A stretch of DNA of 48,019 bases from Thiomicrospira cyclica (GCA_022736205.1 DZAT01000005.1:3977-51995); one strand, 5' to 3'. Positions 36,112 to 44,978 are shown, numbered from the stretch's first letter. The notes: generated by a model not told the origin, from the letters alone. Program-made: numbers and translations.

Positions 36112-38907
36112 TTATGCGGATTGTTCGGTTAATGGCTGCAATAAGCGCTGCAAGGGCTGCGCACGATGAAAATGCCAGCCTTGCGCATAATCCACTCCGA
36201 TATCGCGTAAGCTATTGGCAACTTCTGCTGTTTCGACAAACTCTGCAACCGTTTGCATGCCCAACGAATGCGCAATTTCATACATACCCCGAACCAATGC
36301 TTCATTCATCTTGTCTTGTAACATATCTTGCACAAAGCTGCCATCTATCTTTAAATAATTGACAGGTAAATGCTTTAAATAACGAAACGAAGACTGTCCC
36401 GAACCAAAATCATCTAAAGCAAACTGACATCCCAACTCACGCATCGCCCGAATAAAATCAGCCACCTGAGATAATTGCGACACAGCTGCCGTTTCTGTCA
36501 CTTCAAAGCAAAGCTTGTGCCCAGGCACACCATACTGGTGCATGCAGTTGGTAATAAAACCAACTAAGTCGGACTGTGCAAAGGATTGCCCAGACAAATT
36601 GATCGAACAAACGGACACTTTCGCTAATATATCGGCATCACTGCCCAATAGCTTTAATGTCTGTTCAATCACCCAACGATCAATTTTGTAAATTAACCCA
36701 TAATTTTCGGCAGCTGGAATGAACACAGCAGGTGACACCAAATTGCCCTCGACATCGCGCAATCGAATCAAGACCTCGCAATGCAATCCACGCTCTGTTC
36801 CACTGCTTTGCAGCGGAATGAGCTTTTGCGCATGCAATTCGAAACGATCTTTTGCTAAAGCATCGTGCAAGTCACTCACCAACGTCATTTCTGCTTGCTG
36901 ACTGACAAGATAAGTATCGGTATCTTGATACAACCATACCTGATTACGCCCCGCATTTTTAGCCGCATAACAAGCAGCATCTGCCATCGCCATCAGCATA
37001 TGCATATCAGGCTGAGCACCAATATCGGGAACCACGCCAATGCTCACGCTAATTTGATAAACGCGCCCTAAATACTGGTAACGCAAAGCAGCCAATGCCA
37101 AGCGCAAGCCTTCTGCCACACGCATGGCTTCATCCACATCACCCTTAATCAATACGGCGAACTCGTCGCCACCCATTCTGGCCAAAACATGCACATCGCT
37201 GACGTTCGATTTGAATAAATCAGTTACCTGACGCAATAGTTCGTCACCTGCCAAATGACCAGCAGTATCATTTACCAGCTTAAATTGATCCAGATCGAGA
37301 TAAATGAGTGCGTAATCGCCTTGTCTTTCTTGTGCCTGATGCAACAATCGTTCAAACTCTTGCCGTCCAATCAGCTGCGTTAATGCATCATGCGTCGCTT
37401 GCCAACGCAAGGATTGCTCGAGCGCATATTTATCGGACACATCATGAAATACCAACACCGTGCCAATAACACGCCCCAGTCGGTCTAAAATAGGCGCAAC
37501 CGAATCTTCTATCGGTGTTTGTTTGTCCTCTGTTTGATGGTAGAGTAACGTATGGCTCGACAACTCGACTTTCTCGCCCGTTGCCAGCACACGAGATACA
37601 GGATCGAGCCAAGATCCGTCACCTTCTTCGGCTTTCGCTTTAAACACCGTAACAATCGGCAAGCCTTTTGCTTGCGTTATATCCCACCCCGTCACGCGTG
37701 TTGCCTCGGCATTAATAAACGTTACTAACCCATGTAGGTCGGTGGTAATGACCCCATCACCAATAGAGGACAAGGTTACTTGTGCCAAATCGCGCTCATC
37801 TGACAAGGCTTGGCGTAAACCATAAATATCTGTTACATCTTGATACATCCAAAAATGTCCTTTCACACGCCCGATATCATCCATAACTGGAATAAAATCA
37901 CGCGCCAACCAGCGACCATCTTGCATATAAAACAATTGATTAGTCACAGGTTTTCGGGCAGAAATCAATAAATCACTTTGTGATATAAACGCGACAGGAT
38001 CAGCAAAAAGTAACTTAGTCTGTAGCTCTAACTGTGCGCCAGAATGATTTTTTAGGGCGATTGGATCAATGGCAATGCGAAAAAAGTTGCAATATAATTG
38101 ATTGGCAAAAACAACGCGACGTTCGGGGTCTTCTAACAAGACTGCCACACGCATACTGTCCAACAAACTTTTCAACCAACGATGGCGTTGCTCATTTTCA
38201 ATACCTATGTTTTTAAGTTGCTCACGCTGAAGTCGCTGACGTGAAACACTGTTTAAAAAAATCGCTCGCATGTCCTCCATCGCCTGAGACAGCGTTGCAA
38301 ATTCAGCATAACCTTCAACGGGAATCGGTTCATCCAGCTTACCTTCTCCTAAGCGAACGGCTTCATCAGTCAGGCGCTGAACCTGACGAATACTGGGCTG
38401 AACCAAAGCTTCAATGGTTAAAACCACGGTAAACAACAACCCCAACATAATCCACAACCAATGCTGAAGCAATGACCAAAGCTGATTCACGCTCACAGAA
38501 ATATCACTGGTTAAAATCAGTTCGCCATAATCCTTAGCAAACCAAACCACCTCTTGTCGTAACACTTGCGGCTGAAACCGACTAAGCTGCTCAAACCATT
38601 CGGGTGCCATTGATGATGATTGCGCCTGCGCAATCAAAGAAGCACCGTTGGGGCTGTTCCAACGCGCCTCTTTTAAAAACTGTTGCTGCACATAAATGTG
38701 CAAACGCTGGTCTAATCGTGCCAAATCATCGGTAATATTGGCGAAAACAATGTCTTGAACAATCAATTCGGCAGTGTCTAGTAAGCGCTGCTGTGCATCA
38801 TTTTTAGCCTGTTTGTTGGCTAAAAGGGTAAGCGACACAAGGCCAACAGTGATGGCAAAAAGCATCACTGCCAACAACATAAAATAAAGGCGTTGTTTTA
38901 AACTCAT
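36112..38907 (-). CDS. PAS-GGDEF-EAL c-di-GMP protein
   Basis: A 931-residue membrane protein. It has TM1 (9-30), a periplasmic part (31-148), TM2 (150-170), HAMP (about 170-222), two PAS domains (about 240-360 and 370-495), GGDEF (505-660) and EAL (680-920). The GGDEF motif (579-583) is intact; the upstream inhibitory RxxD site is absent. The EAL signature reads EVL (711-713), and metal and catalytic positions (Asn780, Glu802, Asp832/Asp833, Lys853, Glu889, Gln909) appear present. Both synthesis and breakdown of c-di-GMP are possible. It starts 9 bases after the PhnD-like gene, which suggests that the binding protein reports to its periplasmic part. Confidence 0.93.
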   Translation of the reverse strand: MSLKQRLYFMLLAVMLFAITVGLVSLTLLANKQAKNDAQQRLLDTAELIVQDIVFANITDDLARLDQRLHIYVQQQFLKEARWNSPNGASLIAQAQSSSMAPEWFEQLSRFQPQVLRQEVVWFAKDYGELILTSDISVSVNQLWSLLQHWLWIMLGLLFTVVLTIEALVQPSIRQVQRLTDEAVRLGEGKLDEPIPVEGYAEFATLSQAMEDMRAIFLNSVSRQRLQREQLKNIGIENEQRHRWLKSLLDSMRVAVLLEDPERRVVFANQLYCNFFRIAIDPIALKNHSGAQLELQTKLLFADPVAFISQSDLLISARKPVTNQLFYMQDGRWLARDFIPVMDDIGRVKGHFWMYQDVTDIYGLRQALSDERDLAQVTLSSIGDGVITTDLHGLVTFINAEATRVTGWDITQAKGLPIVTVFKAKAEEGDGSWLDPVSRVLATGEKVELSSHTLLYHQTEDKQTPIEDSVAPILDRLGRVIGTVLVFHDVSDKYALEQSLRWQATHDALTQLIGRQEFERLLHQAQERQGDYALIYLDLDQFKLVNDTAGHLAGDELLRQVTDLFKSNVSDVHVLARMGGDEFAVLIKGDVDEAMRVAEGLRLALAALRYQYLGRVYQISVSIGVVPDIGAQPDMHMLMAMADAACYAAKNAGRNQVWLYQDTDTYLVSQQAEMTLVSDLHDALAKDRFELHAQKLIPLQSSGTERGLHCEVLIRLRDVEGNLVSPAVFIPAAENYGLIYKIDRWVIEQTLKLLGSDADILAKVSVCSINLSGQSFAQSDLVGFITNCMHQYGVPGHKLCFEVTETAAVSQLSQVADFIRAMRELGCQFALDDFGSGQSSFRYLKHLPVNYLKIDGSFVQDMLQDKMNEALVRGMYEIAHSLGMQTVAEFVETAEVANSLRDIGVDYAQGWHFHRAQPLQRLLQPLTEQSA

Positions 38908-38916
38908 CGTGATTCC

Positions 38917-39792
38917 CTAATCATCGCAGGCTAATTTTCCACGCTCAAGTTGCCGATAACCCGCTATCGCAAACTGATACTCTGCGTCCGTTGCAACCTG
39001 CCAACCCGATAGTTTTGCGCCCATACGTCGATTGAGTGACTGCAAAATTTTCTGCCCTGCCTCATCGTTTACCATTTCTATTAAAGCCGCCTGTACACGC
39101 TCTGCAACCCCCAAAGGAACCGAGTTTTGTACACCAATGGGTAAAGAGGGTAAATCGGCAGACGACCACAAAATACGATAGTCTTCTGAATGACCTGCCA
39201 TCGCTCGTTCAAACATGCCCAGATTGAGTGCTGCTGCTGGAATTTGCCCCATTTTGAATGCCATTACCAGCGACTCTTGATTACTCACCGACTGCAAACG
39301 CACCTTAACGGCAGCACCTGAAAGTGCAGCCATCGGCAGAGTGTGCGCAATAAAAGCACTTTCATGCGTCACCCATAGCTTCGCCTCTTTAAGATCGCTT
39401 AAGCTGCGATAGCGACTCTTAGCCTGAACCACAATGGCGGAGCGATTACTGACATTTTTTGATTTTAATAACACCCGAAACCCTAACGGCTCACGAACCG
39501 CATCCTGTAGCAAAGGATAACCCAGAAAAAAATCGTACTCACCGCGCATTAATCGCGCTTGAGTGTCTTCTGCATTCATTCCCATCTGCAGGGTTAAGCG
39601 GATACCCGTGCGTTGTTCGAGCCAAGCTAAAATAGGATTCCATTGCGCTGCTGTGGTCATCACTGTTTCGACATTCGTGACACCAAAACGATAGGTCTGA
39701 CCTGCAAGCGCTGTGTGTTGATACAACACAAAAAGCCCAATAAGGGCAAAATAAAATGACAGTTTCTTAGAAAAAAGGGTATTGTTAACCAT
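38917..39792 (-). CDS. PhnD-like periplasmic binding protein
   Basis: A 291-residue solute-binding protein of the phosphate/phosphite/phosphonate (PhnD) type. It has a signal peptide ending ALA (about residue 30), FGVTNVETVMTTAAQWNPIL, ARLMRGEYDFFLGYPL and a hinge segment LSDLKEAKLWVTHESAFIAH. No ABC permease or ATPase genes are nearby. Instead the gene is followed by a membrane GGDEF-EAL protein, as in systems where a binding protein acts as the sensory partner. The stop codon overlaps the next ribosome site. The start at 39792 has no clear ribosome site and may be nearly leaderless. The ligand is unknown. Confidence 0.86.
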   Translation of the reverse strand: MVNNTLFSKKLSFYFALIGLFVLYQHTALAGQTYRFGVTNVETVMTTAAQWNPILAWLEQRTGIRLTLQMGMNAEDTQARLMRGEYDFFLGYPLLQDAVREPLGFRVLLKSKNVSNRSAIVVQAKSRYRSLSDLKEAKLWVTHESAFIAHTLPMAALSGAAVKVRLQSVSNQESLVMAFKMGQIPAAALNLGMFERAMAGHSEDYRILWSSADLPSLPIGVQNSVPLGVAERVQAALIEMVNDEAGQKILQSLNRRMGAKLSGWQVATDAEYQFAIAGYRQLERGKLACDD

Positions 39793-39803
39793 TGCGTGAG
39801 TGT

Positions 39804-39832
39804 AACATAATTATCTATCTTTTTAGCGTCAA
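39804..39832 (-). promoter_or_regulatory. Candidate sigma-70 promoter of the PhnD/GGDEF/MCP/HMA operon
   Basis: On the minus strand TTGACG, 17 bases, TATGTT. It would start transcription about five bases before the annotated ATG, so either the message is nearly leaderless or a downstream start is used. The same 58-base gap must also hold the pdxH promoter. Confidence 0.4.
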
Positions 39833-39850
39833 GACAAAGGAAGTTTAGCA

Positions 39851-40492
39851 ATGCCAAATCGAGAATTAGCAGATATCCGTATTCAGTATCAGCGTGATGC
39901 ATTAGACTGGTCAAAACTGGACAACAATCCCTTGTTATCATTACAGAATTGGATGAGTGATGCCATTCAAAACGCATTATTAGAACCAACAGCCATGACC
40001 ATTGCGACCGCTGATGCGCAGGGTCAGCCACATGCACGAGTGGTACTGTTGAAAGGCTTAGATCACGGTCTTGTGTTTTATACCAATTACGACAGCGCTA
40101 AAGGGCAAGAACTGATGCAAAATCCTAAGGCTGCTTGTACTTTTTTTTGGCCTGCCTTAGAGCGCCAAATACGCGTCGAAGGTGTCATTCATAAAATATC
40201 GGATCAAGAATCAGATCATTATTTTGGTTCTCGCCCACGCGATAGTCAATTGGCAGCATGCGCATCGCGTCAAGGACATGTCATTGCAGACAGAAGTCTA
40301 CTAGAAAATGCGTTCGCACACATCGCGACGCAATTCATTAACCAACCCATACCTCGTCCTGCCAACTGGGGTGGTTATCGTTTAGCACCCACCCGCTTCG
40401 AATTTTGGCAAGGTCGCCCCAATCGCTTGCACGATCGCCTCGTTTACCGCTTAGAAAGCGGGAATTGGCAACGTGAACGCTTATCGCCATAA
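39851..40492 (+). CDS. pdxH: Pyridoxamine/pyridoxine 5'-phosphate oxidase
   Basis: A 213-residue FMN enzyme, the final step of pyridoxal phosphate synthesis and salvage. It has ARVVLLKGLDHGLVFYTNYD and the SAKGQEL FMN region, SRPRDSQLAACAS, and the C-terminal signature PTRFEFWQGRPNRLHDRLVY ending in RLSP. AAGGA precedes the ATG. With pdxB in the same window, two B6 genes are present but not linked. Confidence 0.97.
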   Translation: MPNRELADIRIQYQRDALDWSKLDNNPLLSLQNWMSDAIQNALLEPTAMTIATADAQGQPHARVVLLKGLDHGLVFYTNYDSAKGQELMQNPKAACTFFWPALERQIRVEGVIHKISDQESDHYFGSRPRDSQLAACASRQGHVIADRSLLENAFAHIATQFINQPIPRPANWGGYRLAPTRFEFWQGRPNRLHDRLVYRLESGNWQRERLSP

Positions 40493-40494
40493 GA

Positions 40495-40615
40495 AAAGGG
40501 ATGGGGGGTTTTGGGGGAAGGGTTGGCATTTTAAGCGCATGGTCAACTTTACTTAATACCCTTCCACCAACTAAAAAATAGAAGTTATAAAAATGAGCGA
40601 AGCGAAATTTTTAGA
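40495..40615 (+). repeat. Interspersed palindromic element, copy C (enters ung)
   Basis: AAGGGATGGGGGGTTTTGGG and the GGAAGGGTT arm pair with ATACCCTTCCACCAA (about 40556-40570). The terminal hairpin follows: TAAAAAT (40588-40594) with ATTTTTA (40607-40613) around the loop GAGCGAAGCGAA. The ATG of ung lies at 40593-40595, inside the hairpin, and the loop and right arm are read as codons 2-7. The left terminus has decayed. Confidence 0.82.
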
Positions 40616-41279
40616 ATCGAGCTGGTTGGCACAACTAAAAACCGAGTTTGAACAACCTTACATGCAGCAACTTAAAGCGTTCTTTCGCCAAGAAAAAGCG
40701 GCAGGTAAGCGAATTTTGCCAGACAGCATCAACTGGTTTTCTGCTTTCGATAGCACCCCTTTTAACGACGTTAAGGTGGTAATTTTGGGTCAAGATCCCT
40801 ACCCGACGGTGGGGCATGCGCATGGGTTGTGTTTTTCGGTGCAACCCAATGTAAAACCATTACCAAAGTCGTTACTCAACATCAACAAAGAGCTACTTGA
40901 TGATTGTGGTGTCGACAATTCGCATACGGGCTACTTAGTACCCTGGGCAGAGCAAGGCGTGTTACTGCTCAATGCGGTACTCACTGTCGAAGCAGGCGCA
41001 GCGAATAGTCATCAAGGCAAGGGGTGGGAGGTGTTTACCGATGCCGTCATTAAGGCGCTCAACGAGCACCATGATCACTTGGTTTTTGTGCTATGGGGCA
41101 GTTATGCACAAAAGAAAGGGGTCATGATTGATCACAATAAGCACACCATCATCAGCGGGGTTCACCCTTCACCTTTGTCTGCTTATCGTGGTTTTTTCGG
41201 TAGCAAGCCTTTTTCTGCCATCAATGAAGACTTATTGGCACACGGCAAGTCTTCAATTGATTGGCAATTACCACATTAA
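40593..41279 (+). CDS. ung: Uracil-DNA glycosylase
   Basis: A 228-residue family-1 enzyme that removes uracil from DNA. It has VVILGQDPYPTVGHAHGLCF with the catalytic Asp, LLLNAVLTVEAGAANSHQGK, VLWGSYAQKK and the HPSPLSAYRGFFGSKPF loop. Alignment by eye to E. coli Ung puts the shared Trp only about four residues further in, so the ATG at 40593 is the likely start. Its first codons (MSEAKFL) come from an interspersed repeat. The ribosome site (AGAAG) is weak. The stop overlaps the converging fxsA stop by four bases. Confidence 0.96.
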   Translation: MSEAKFLESSWLAQLKTEFEQPYMQQLKAFFRQEKAAGKRILPDSINWFSAFDSTPFNDVKVVILGQDPYPTVGHAHGLCFSVQPNVKPLPKSLLNINKELLDDCGVDNSHTGYLVPWAEQGVLLLNAVLTVEAGAANSHQGKGWEVFTDAVIKALNEHHDHLVFVLWGSYAQKKGVMIDHNKHTIISGVHPSPLSAYRGFFGSKPFSAINEDLLAHGKSSIDWQLPH

Positions 41280-41740
41280 TGATGCGGTGGCAGGTTTCCT
41301 GTTGGCTTTTCGATGTACTCACCCTCAATAATTACCGTTTCTTGCATATGCGATCCTTGCGTTTGAGCGCCTGATGCATGCGATTGCGAAGCATTTGCGC
41401 CGACACTAGGTTTAGGGCGCAATACTTTCGTACGTAATACGGGCAACCAGAGTAAAATCGCTAAAAAGTCGCTGATCACACCAGGAATAAACAACAAAAG
41501 CCCCACCAACAACATCCATGGGGTTTCTTTGATTGCCGCCATGCGCTCGCTTGGTGTGGCAAAAATACCACCCAAACTGCGCAATGTATCACCCGCATCT
41601 AAAATCACCAAAACACCTAAGATCATTGCCGACATCACCCAAAGCAGCGTCCACCATGCCCCCATCGCGTCAGCTAAAAAAAACAGACTAAACAAATCCA
41701 TTAAAAAGGCAATAAAAATCCAACCGAATGATAATCTCAT
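41276..41740 (-). CDS. fxsA: FxsA-family membrane protein
   Basis: A 154-residue inner-membrane protein with an N-terminal pair of helices (WIFIAFLMDLFSLFFLADAM, then WWTLLWVMSAMILGVLVI) and a third (LLVGLLLFIPGVISDFLAIL). This is the FxsA pattern; E. coli FxsA (SuppF exclusion of phage T7) has a similar plan. A hydrophilic tail with EGEYIEKP follows. Its physiological role is not known. It is divergent from dsbD. Confidence 0.88.
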   Translation of the reverse strand: MRLSFGWIFIAFLMDLFSLFFLADAMGAWWTLLWVMSAMILGVLVILDAGDTLRSLGGIFATPSERMAAIKETPWMLLVGLLLFIPGVISDFLAILLWLPVLRTKVLRPKPSVGANASQSHASGAQTQGSHMQETVIIEGEYIEKPTGNLPPHH

Positions 41741-41821
41741 GATGGTTGCAAAACTCCTAAGCTAACCGCATAATCACGTAATAATGAACACATAATACCA
41801 AAACCTACTAAGAGACACATC

Positions 41822-43693
41822 ATGAAGCCGCTACTTATTCTTATCCTTGCTATCTGGAGCAGCTTAATGCTGTTGTCTGCCTCGGCAGAAGAAGATTTTT
41901 TAGACCCTGATATTGCCTTTTCGGTTAACGTGAGCATGAAAGATGGGCAAAACTTAAGCGCAAAATTTAAAGTTGCCGAACACTATTATCTGTATCAAGA
42001 ACGCATCAGTTTTGTTGTTAAATCGGGCAATGTTCAGCTAGGAAAACCCATATTGCCCGCTGCCATCTTAAAAAACGATCCTAACTTTGGTGATGTTTAT
42101 ATTTATAAGCATGATTTTAATATTGATGTGCCTGTTAGCGGTCAGGGTGACTTTGAAGTCATCGTTAAATATCAAGGCTGTGCTGCTGCAGGGTTGTGTT
42201 ACCCACCACAAAAGAAAACCATCAACCTATCGACGGCAACCCTAGGCAATAGCGCAACCAATAACGCAGTTTCTGATTTCTTATCTCAAGCGAAACAAGT
42301 CGCGACGGTATCAACCCCAGAAACAAAAGAAGCGACGGTTAGTACACCCGTCGCTCCCACAGTCGATACCGCCGCCAATGCAACAGTATCGGAGACCGAT
42401 CAAATCACCAATATGCTTTCTGGTGGTAATACCTGGGTGGCGATTGCGTTCTTTTTTGGTATCGGGTTATTGCTGGCATTTACGCCGTGCGTTTTCCCAA
42501 TGATTCCCATTCTATCGTCGATTATTGTGGGTCAAGGTGCAGGCTTAACCACGCGTCGCGCGTTTACCCTATCATTGGTTTATGTATTGGCAATGGCGCT
42601 AACATATACAGCAGCGGGCGTGTTGGCTGGTTTATTTGGCGCTAATTTACAAGCTGCTTTCCAGAACCCTTGGATTCTTATCAGCTTTAGTGCCATCTTT
42701 GTTTTGCTTGCATTGTCGATGTTCGGTTTTTATGAGCTACAATTGCCTGCCAGTGTTCAAGCCAAACTAGCCGACGTGTCGAACAAACAACAGGGCGGTA
42801 CGCTAACGGGTGTGGCGATTATGGGTTTGCTCTCAGCACTCATCGTCGGGCCTTGTGTTGCGCCGCCTTTAGCAGGTGCGTTGATTTATATCGGTCAGAC
42901 AGGCGATGCACTACTCGGCGGTGCTGCACTCTTTGCCCTAAGTATGGGCATGGGCGTTCCACTATTACTCATCGGTACAGCAGCTGGTAAATATATGCCA
43001 CGTGCAGGTGGTTGGATGGATAACGTTAAAGCGGTATTCGGTGTATCTCTCCTAGCGGTTGCGATTTGGATGCTATCGCGTATTTTACCCGATGCCATTA
43101 GCTTATTATTATGGGCTATATTAGCAATTGCTTCTGCCATTTATCTGGGCGCATTAGAAGCTGCAACAACAGGATGGCAAAAACTCGGCAAAACCTTAGG
43201 GCTAATCCTATTAACTTGGGGGCTGTTTCTGCTGATTGCTGTTGCTTCTGGCGGCAATAGTGTATTAAACCCTTTGGCACACTTAGCATCTGGTAACAGC
43301 ACAACAAGCACCAGTGCCGTAGCGCATACTAACTTTCGTAACGTTAGCGGCATTACTGATCTAGAGACCGCACTGAGCGAAGCTAAGAACCAAGGAAAAC
43401 CCGTCATGCTCGACTTTTATGCCGACTGGTGTGTGTCTTGTAAGGAAATGGAAAGCTTCACCTTTTCGGATCAAGCCGTTACACAGCGCTTAAATAACAT
43501 GGTGTTGTTACAAGTGGATATGACGGCTAACACAGCAGAACAACAAGCCGTATTAAAACGCTTCGGTCTTGTTGGCCCCCCTGCCATTTTATTTTTTAAT
43601 GGCAACGGACAAGAGCAACGCAACTTACGTGTGGTGGGCTTTATGAAAGCGCAACCCTTTGCAGCGCAATTAGACAAGGCATTAGCTAAGTAA
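41822..43693 (+). CDS. dsbD: Thiol:disulfide interchange protein DsbD
   Basis: A 623-residue protein that carries electrons from cytoplasmic thioredoxin to periplasmic DsbC and partners. It has a signal peptide ending ASA (about 22), a periplasmic alpha domain with Cys120 and Cys126 (GCAAAGLC), a membrane core with Cys223 (FTPCVFPMIP) and Cys345 (GPCVAPPLAG), and a C-terminal thioredoxin-like gamma domain with CVSC (537-540). All six redox cysteines of E. coli DsbD are present. A variable Thr/Val-rich linker (about 140-195) joins the first two domains. Confidence 0.97.
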   Translation: MKPLLILILAIWSSLMLLSASAEEDFLDPDIAFSVNVSMKDGQNLSAKFKVAEHYYLYQERISFVVKSGNVQLGKPILPAAILKNDPNFGDVYIYKHDFNIDVPVSGQGDFEVIVKYQGCAAAGLCYPPQKKTINLSTATLGNSATNNAVSDFLSQAKQVATVSTPETKEATVSTPVAPTVDTAANATVSETDQITNMLSGGNTWVAIAFFFGIGLLLAFTPCVFPMIPILSSIIVGQGAGLTTRRAFTLSLVYVLAMALTYTAAGVLAGLFGANLQAAFQNPWILISFSAIFVLLALSMFGFYELQLPASVQAKLADVSNKQQGGTLTGVAIMGLLSALIVGPCVAPPLAGALIYIGQTGDALLGGAALFALSMGMGVPLLLIGTAAGKYMPRAGGWMDNVKAVFGVSLLAVAIWMLSRILPDAISLLLWAILAIASAIYLGALEAATTGWQKLGKTLGLILLTWGLFLLIAVASGGNSVLNPLAHLASGNSTTSTSAVAHTNFRNVSGITDLETALSEAKNQGKPVMLDFYADWCVSCKEMESFTFSDQAVTQRLNNMVLLQVDMTANTAEQQAVLKRFGLVGPPAILFFNGNGQEQRNLRVVGFMKAQPFAAQLDKALAK

Positions 43694-43743
43694 AGACCAG
43701 AGCGCAGCAACACAGCAAAATGGCAGCGCAATGGGTTTTGGGC

Positions 43744-43749
43744 TATAAT
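43744..43749 (+). promoter_or_regulatory. Candidate -10 box for aroQ-accB-accC
   Basis: A perfect TATAAT lies 50 bases after the dsbD stop, with a poor -35. If used, the message leader would contain the whole repeat copy D before the aroQ start. Confidence 0.3.
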
Positions 43750-43770
43750 CCACATATAACTAATGAGCAA

Positions 43771-43893
43771 CTCTAAAAACCCAATGGGTAGGAGGTCTGA
43801 AGGAAGGGCATGTTAAAAATGACATAAACCCTCTTCATTCAGGCAAAAACAAACTTGAAAAGTCTAAAAACAAGCGAAGTGAGGTTTTTAGAG
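43771..43893 (+). repeat. Interspersed palindromic element, copy D
   Basis: The best-preserved termini: CTCTAAAAAC (43771-43780) is the exact inverse of GTTTTTAGAG (43884-43893), 123 bp in total. Inside are GGGTAGGAGGTCTGAAGGAA, the matching CCCTCTTCATTCAGG arm, AAAAACAAACTTGAAAAG and the terminal hairpin (TCTAAAAA 43863-43870 with TTTTTAGA 43885-43892; loop CAAGCGAAGTGAGG). It fills the gap between dsbD and aroQ. Confidence 0.87.
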
Positions 43894-43916
43894 GTTTCCT
43901 GACGTGATGGAATAAC

Positions 43917-44357
43917 ATGGCAAATATTTTAGTACTCAACGGCCCTAATATTAATTTGTTAGGAAAACGTGAACCTGGTCATTATGGCAAACGTACGTTA
44001 GCAGAAATAACCGAAGAGCTGGAAATGCTGGCAGACGATTTTGAAGTGCGTTTGTTTCATTTTCAAAGCAACTCTGAAAGTGCGTTAATTGAGCGTGTTC
44101 ATGCGGCCCCCGAAGACGAAATTGATTTTATCATCATCAATCCCGCTGCTTTTACCCATACCAGCATTGCGTTACGCGATGCGCTGGCAGGTGTTGCTAT
44201 CCCCTTTATCGAAGTGCACCTTTCAAATGTACACAAGCGGGAAGCTTTCCGTCATCATTCTTATTTTTCTGATTTGGCAGTGGGTACCATTGTTGGATTA
44301 GGACCGATTGGTTATGCGCTCGCGCTACAGGCAGCGCTAGATTATCTAGACAACTAA
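43917..44357 (+). CDS. aroQ: Type II 3-dehydroquinate dehydratase
   Basis: The 146-residue enzyme is the third step of the shikimate pathway. It has the active-site start [18 protein letters not shown] with the catalytic Tyr, [29 protein letters not shown] and [20 protein letters not shown]. It precedes accB, a frequent aroQ-accB-accC order in gammaproteobacteria. Confidence 0.97.
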   Translation: MANILVLNGPNINLLGKREPGHYGKRTLAEITEELEMLADDFEVRLFHFQSNSESALIERVHAAPEDEIDFIIINPAAFTHTSIALRDALAGVAIPFIEVHLSNVHKREAFRHHSYFSDLAVGTIVGLGPIGYALALQAALDYLDN

Positions 44358-44385
44358 CACATCTAAACTAAAAGAGAGACACAAC

Positions 44386-44850
44386 ATGGACATGCAGGAT
44401 ATCCGTAAACTTTTCGAATTGGCAGACAAGTATCAAGTAGCTGAAGTTGAGTTTAATAACGACGAAGTGACACTGCGTATTACTCGTGCACACCCTATCG
44501 AAGGTGGCGTAATGATGCAAGCGCCAATGATGCAAGCTGCACCTGCCACACCCGTAGCGGCCGCTCCTGTGGCCGCCGCTGCAGTTGCTGCTGCAACTGT
44601 CGAAGCGCAACCAGCTGGCATCGAAATCAAATCGCCAATGGTCGGCAGTTTTTATGCGGCTCCTGCACCAAACACCAAAAACTTTGTCATGGTTGGTCAA
44701 AGTATTAAAGAAGGTGACACGCTGTGTATTATCGAAGCGATGAAAATCATGAACCCCATTAAATCAGATGTTAGCGGAACCATTGTTAAAATATTGGTTG
44801 AAAATGGCGATCCTGTGGAATATGGTCAACCACTGTTCATTGTCGGTTAA
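44386..44850 (+). CDS. accB: Biotin carboxyl carrier protein of acetyl-CoA carboxylase
   Basis: A 154-residue BCCP. It has an N-terminal helical part, an Ala/Pro-rich flexible linker (about 47-78), and a biotinyl domain with EAMKIMN, Lys120 being biotinylated, plus the [16 protein letters not shown] thumb region. It starts 28 bases after aroQ. Unlike in E. coli, where accB and accC are nearly adjacent, a 138-base gap with an interspersed repeat follows. Confidence 0.97.
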   Translation: MDMQDIRKLFELADKYQVAEVEFNNDEVTLRITRAHPIEGGVMMQAPMMQAAPATPVAAAPVAAAAVAAATVEAQPAGIEIKSPMVGSFYAAPAPNTKNFVMVGQSIKEGDTLCIIEAMKIMNPIKSDVSGTIVKILVENGDPVEYGQPLFIVG

Positions 44851-44851
44851 G

Positions 44852-44978
44852 GGGAAAATCTAAGCGATTTCCTAATACTATTTTTGGCTGGTAGAAGGGT
44901 ATTAACTCAGCGACTGACTGCTAAGAAGAGCAACCCTTCCCCCAGACCCCCTACCCTTATCTTACAGGGGTTTTAGAG
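44852..44978 (-). repeat. Interspersed palindromic element, copy E (between accB and accC)
   Basis: Read on the minus strand: CTCTAAAAC, GGGTAGGGGGTCTGGGGGAA, GGGTT, then about 30 bases later ATACCCTTCTACCAGC and AAAAATAG, and a small residual hairpin (AAATC/GATTT, 44856-44870). On the plus strand its end TTTTAGAGG lies just before the accC start and provides the only ribosome-site-like AGAGG there. Confidence 0.8.
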
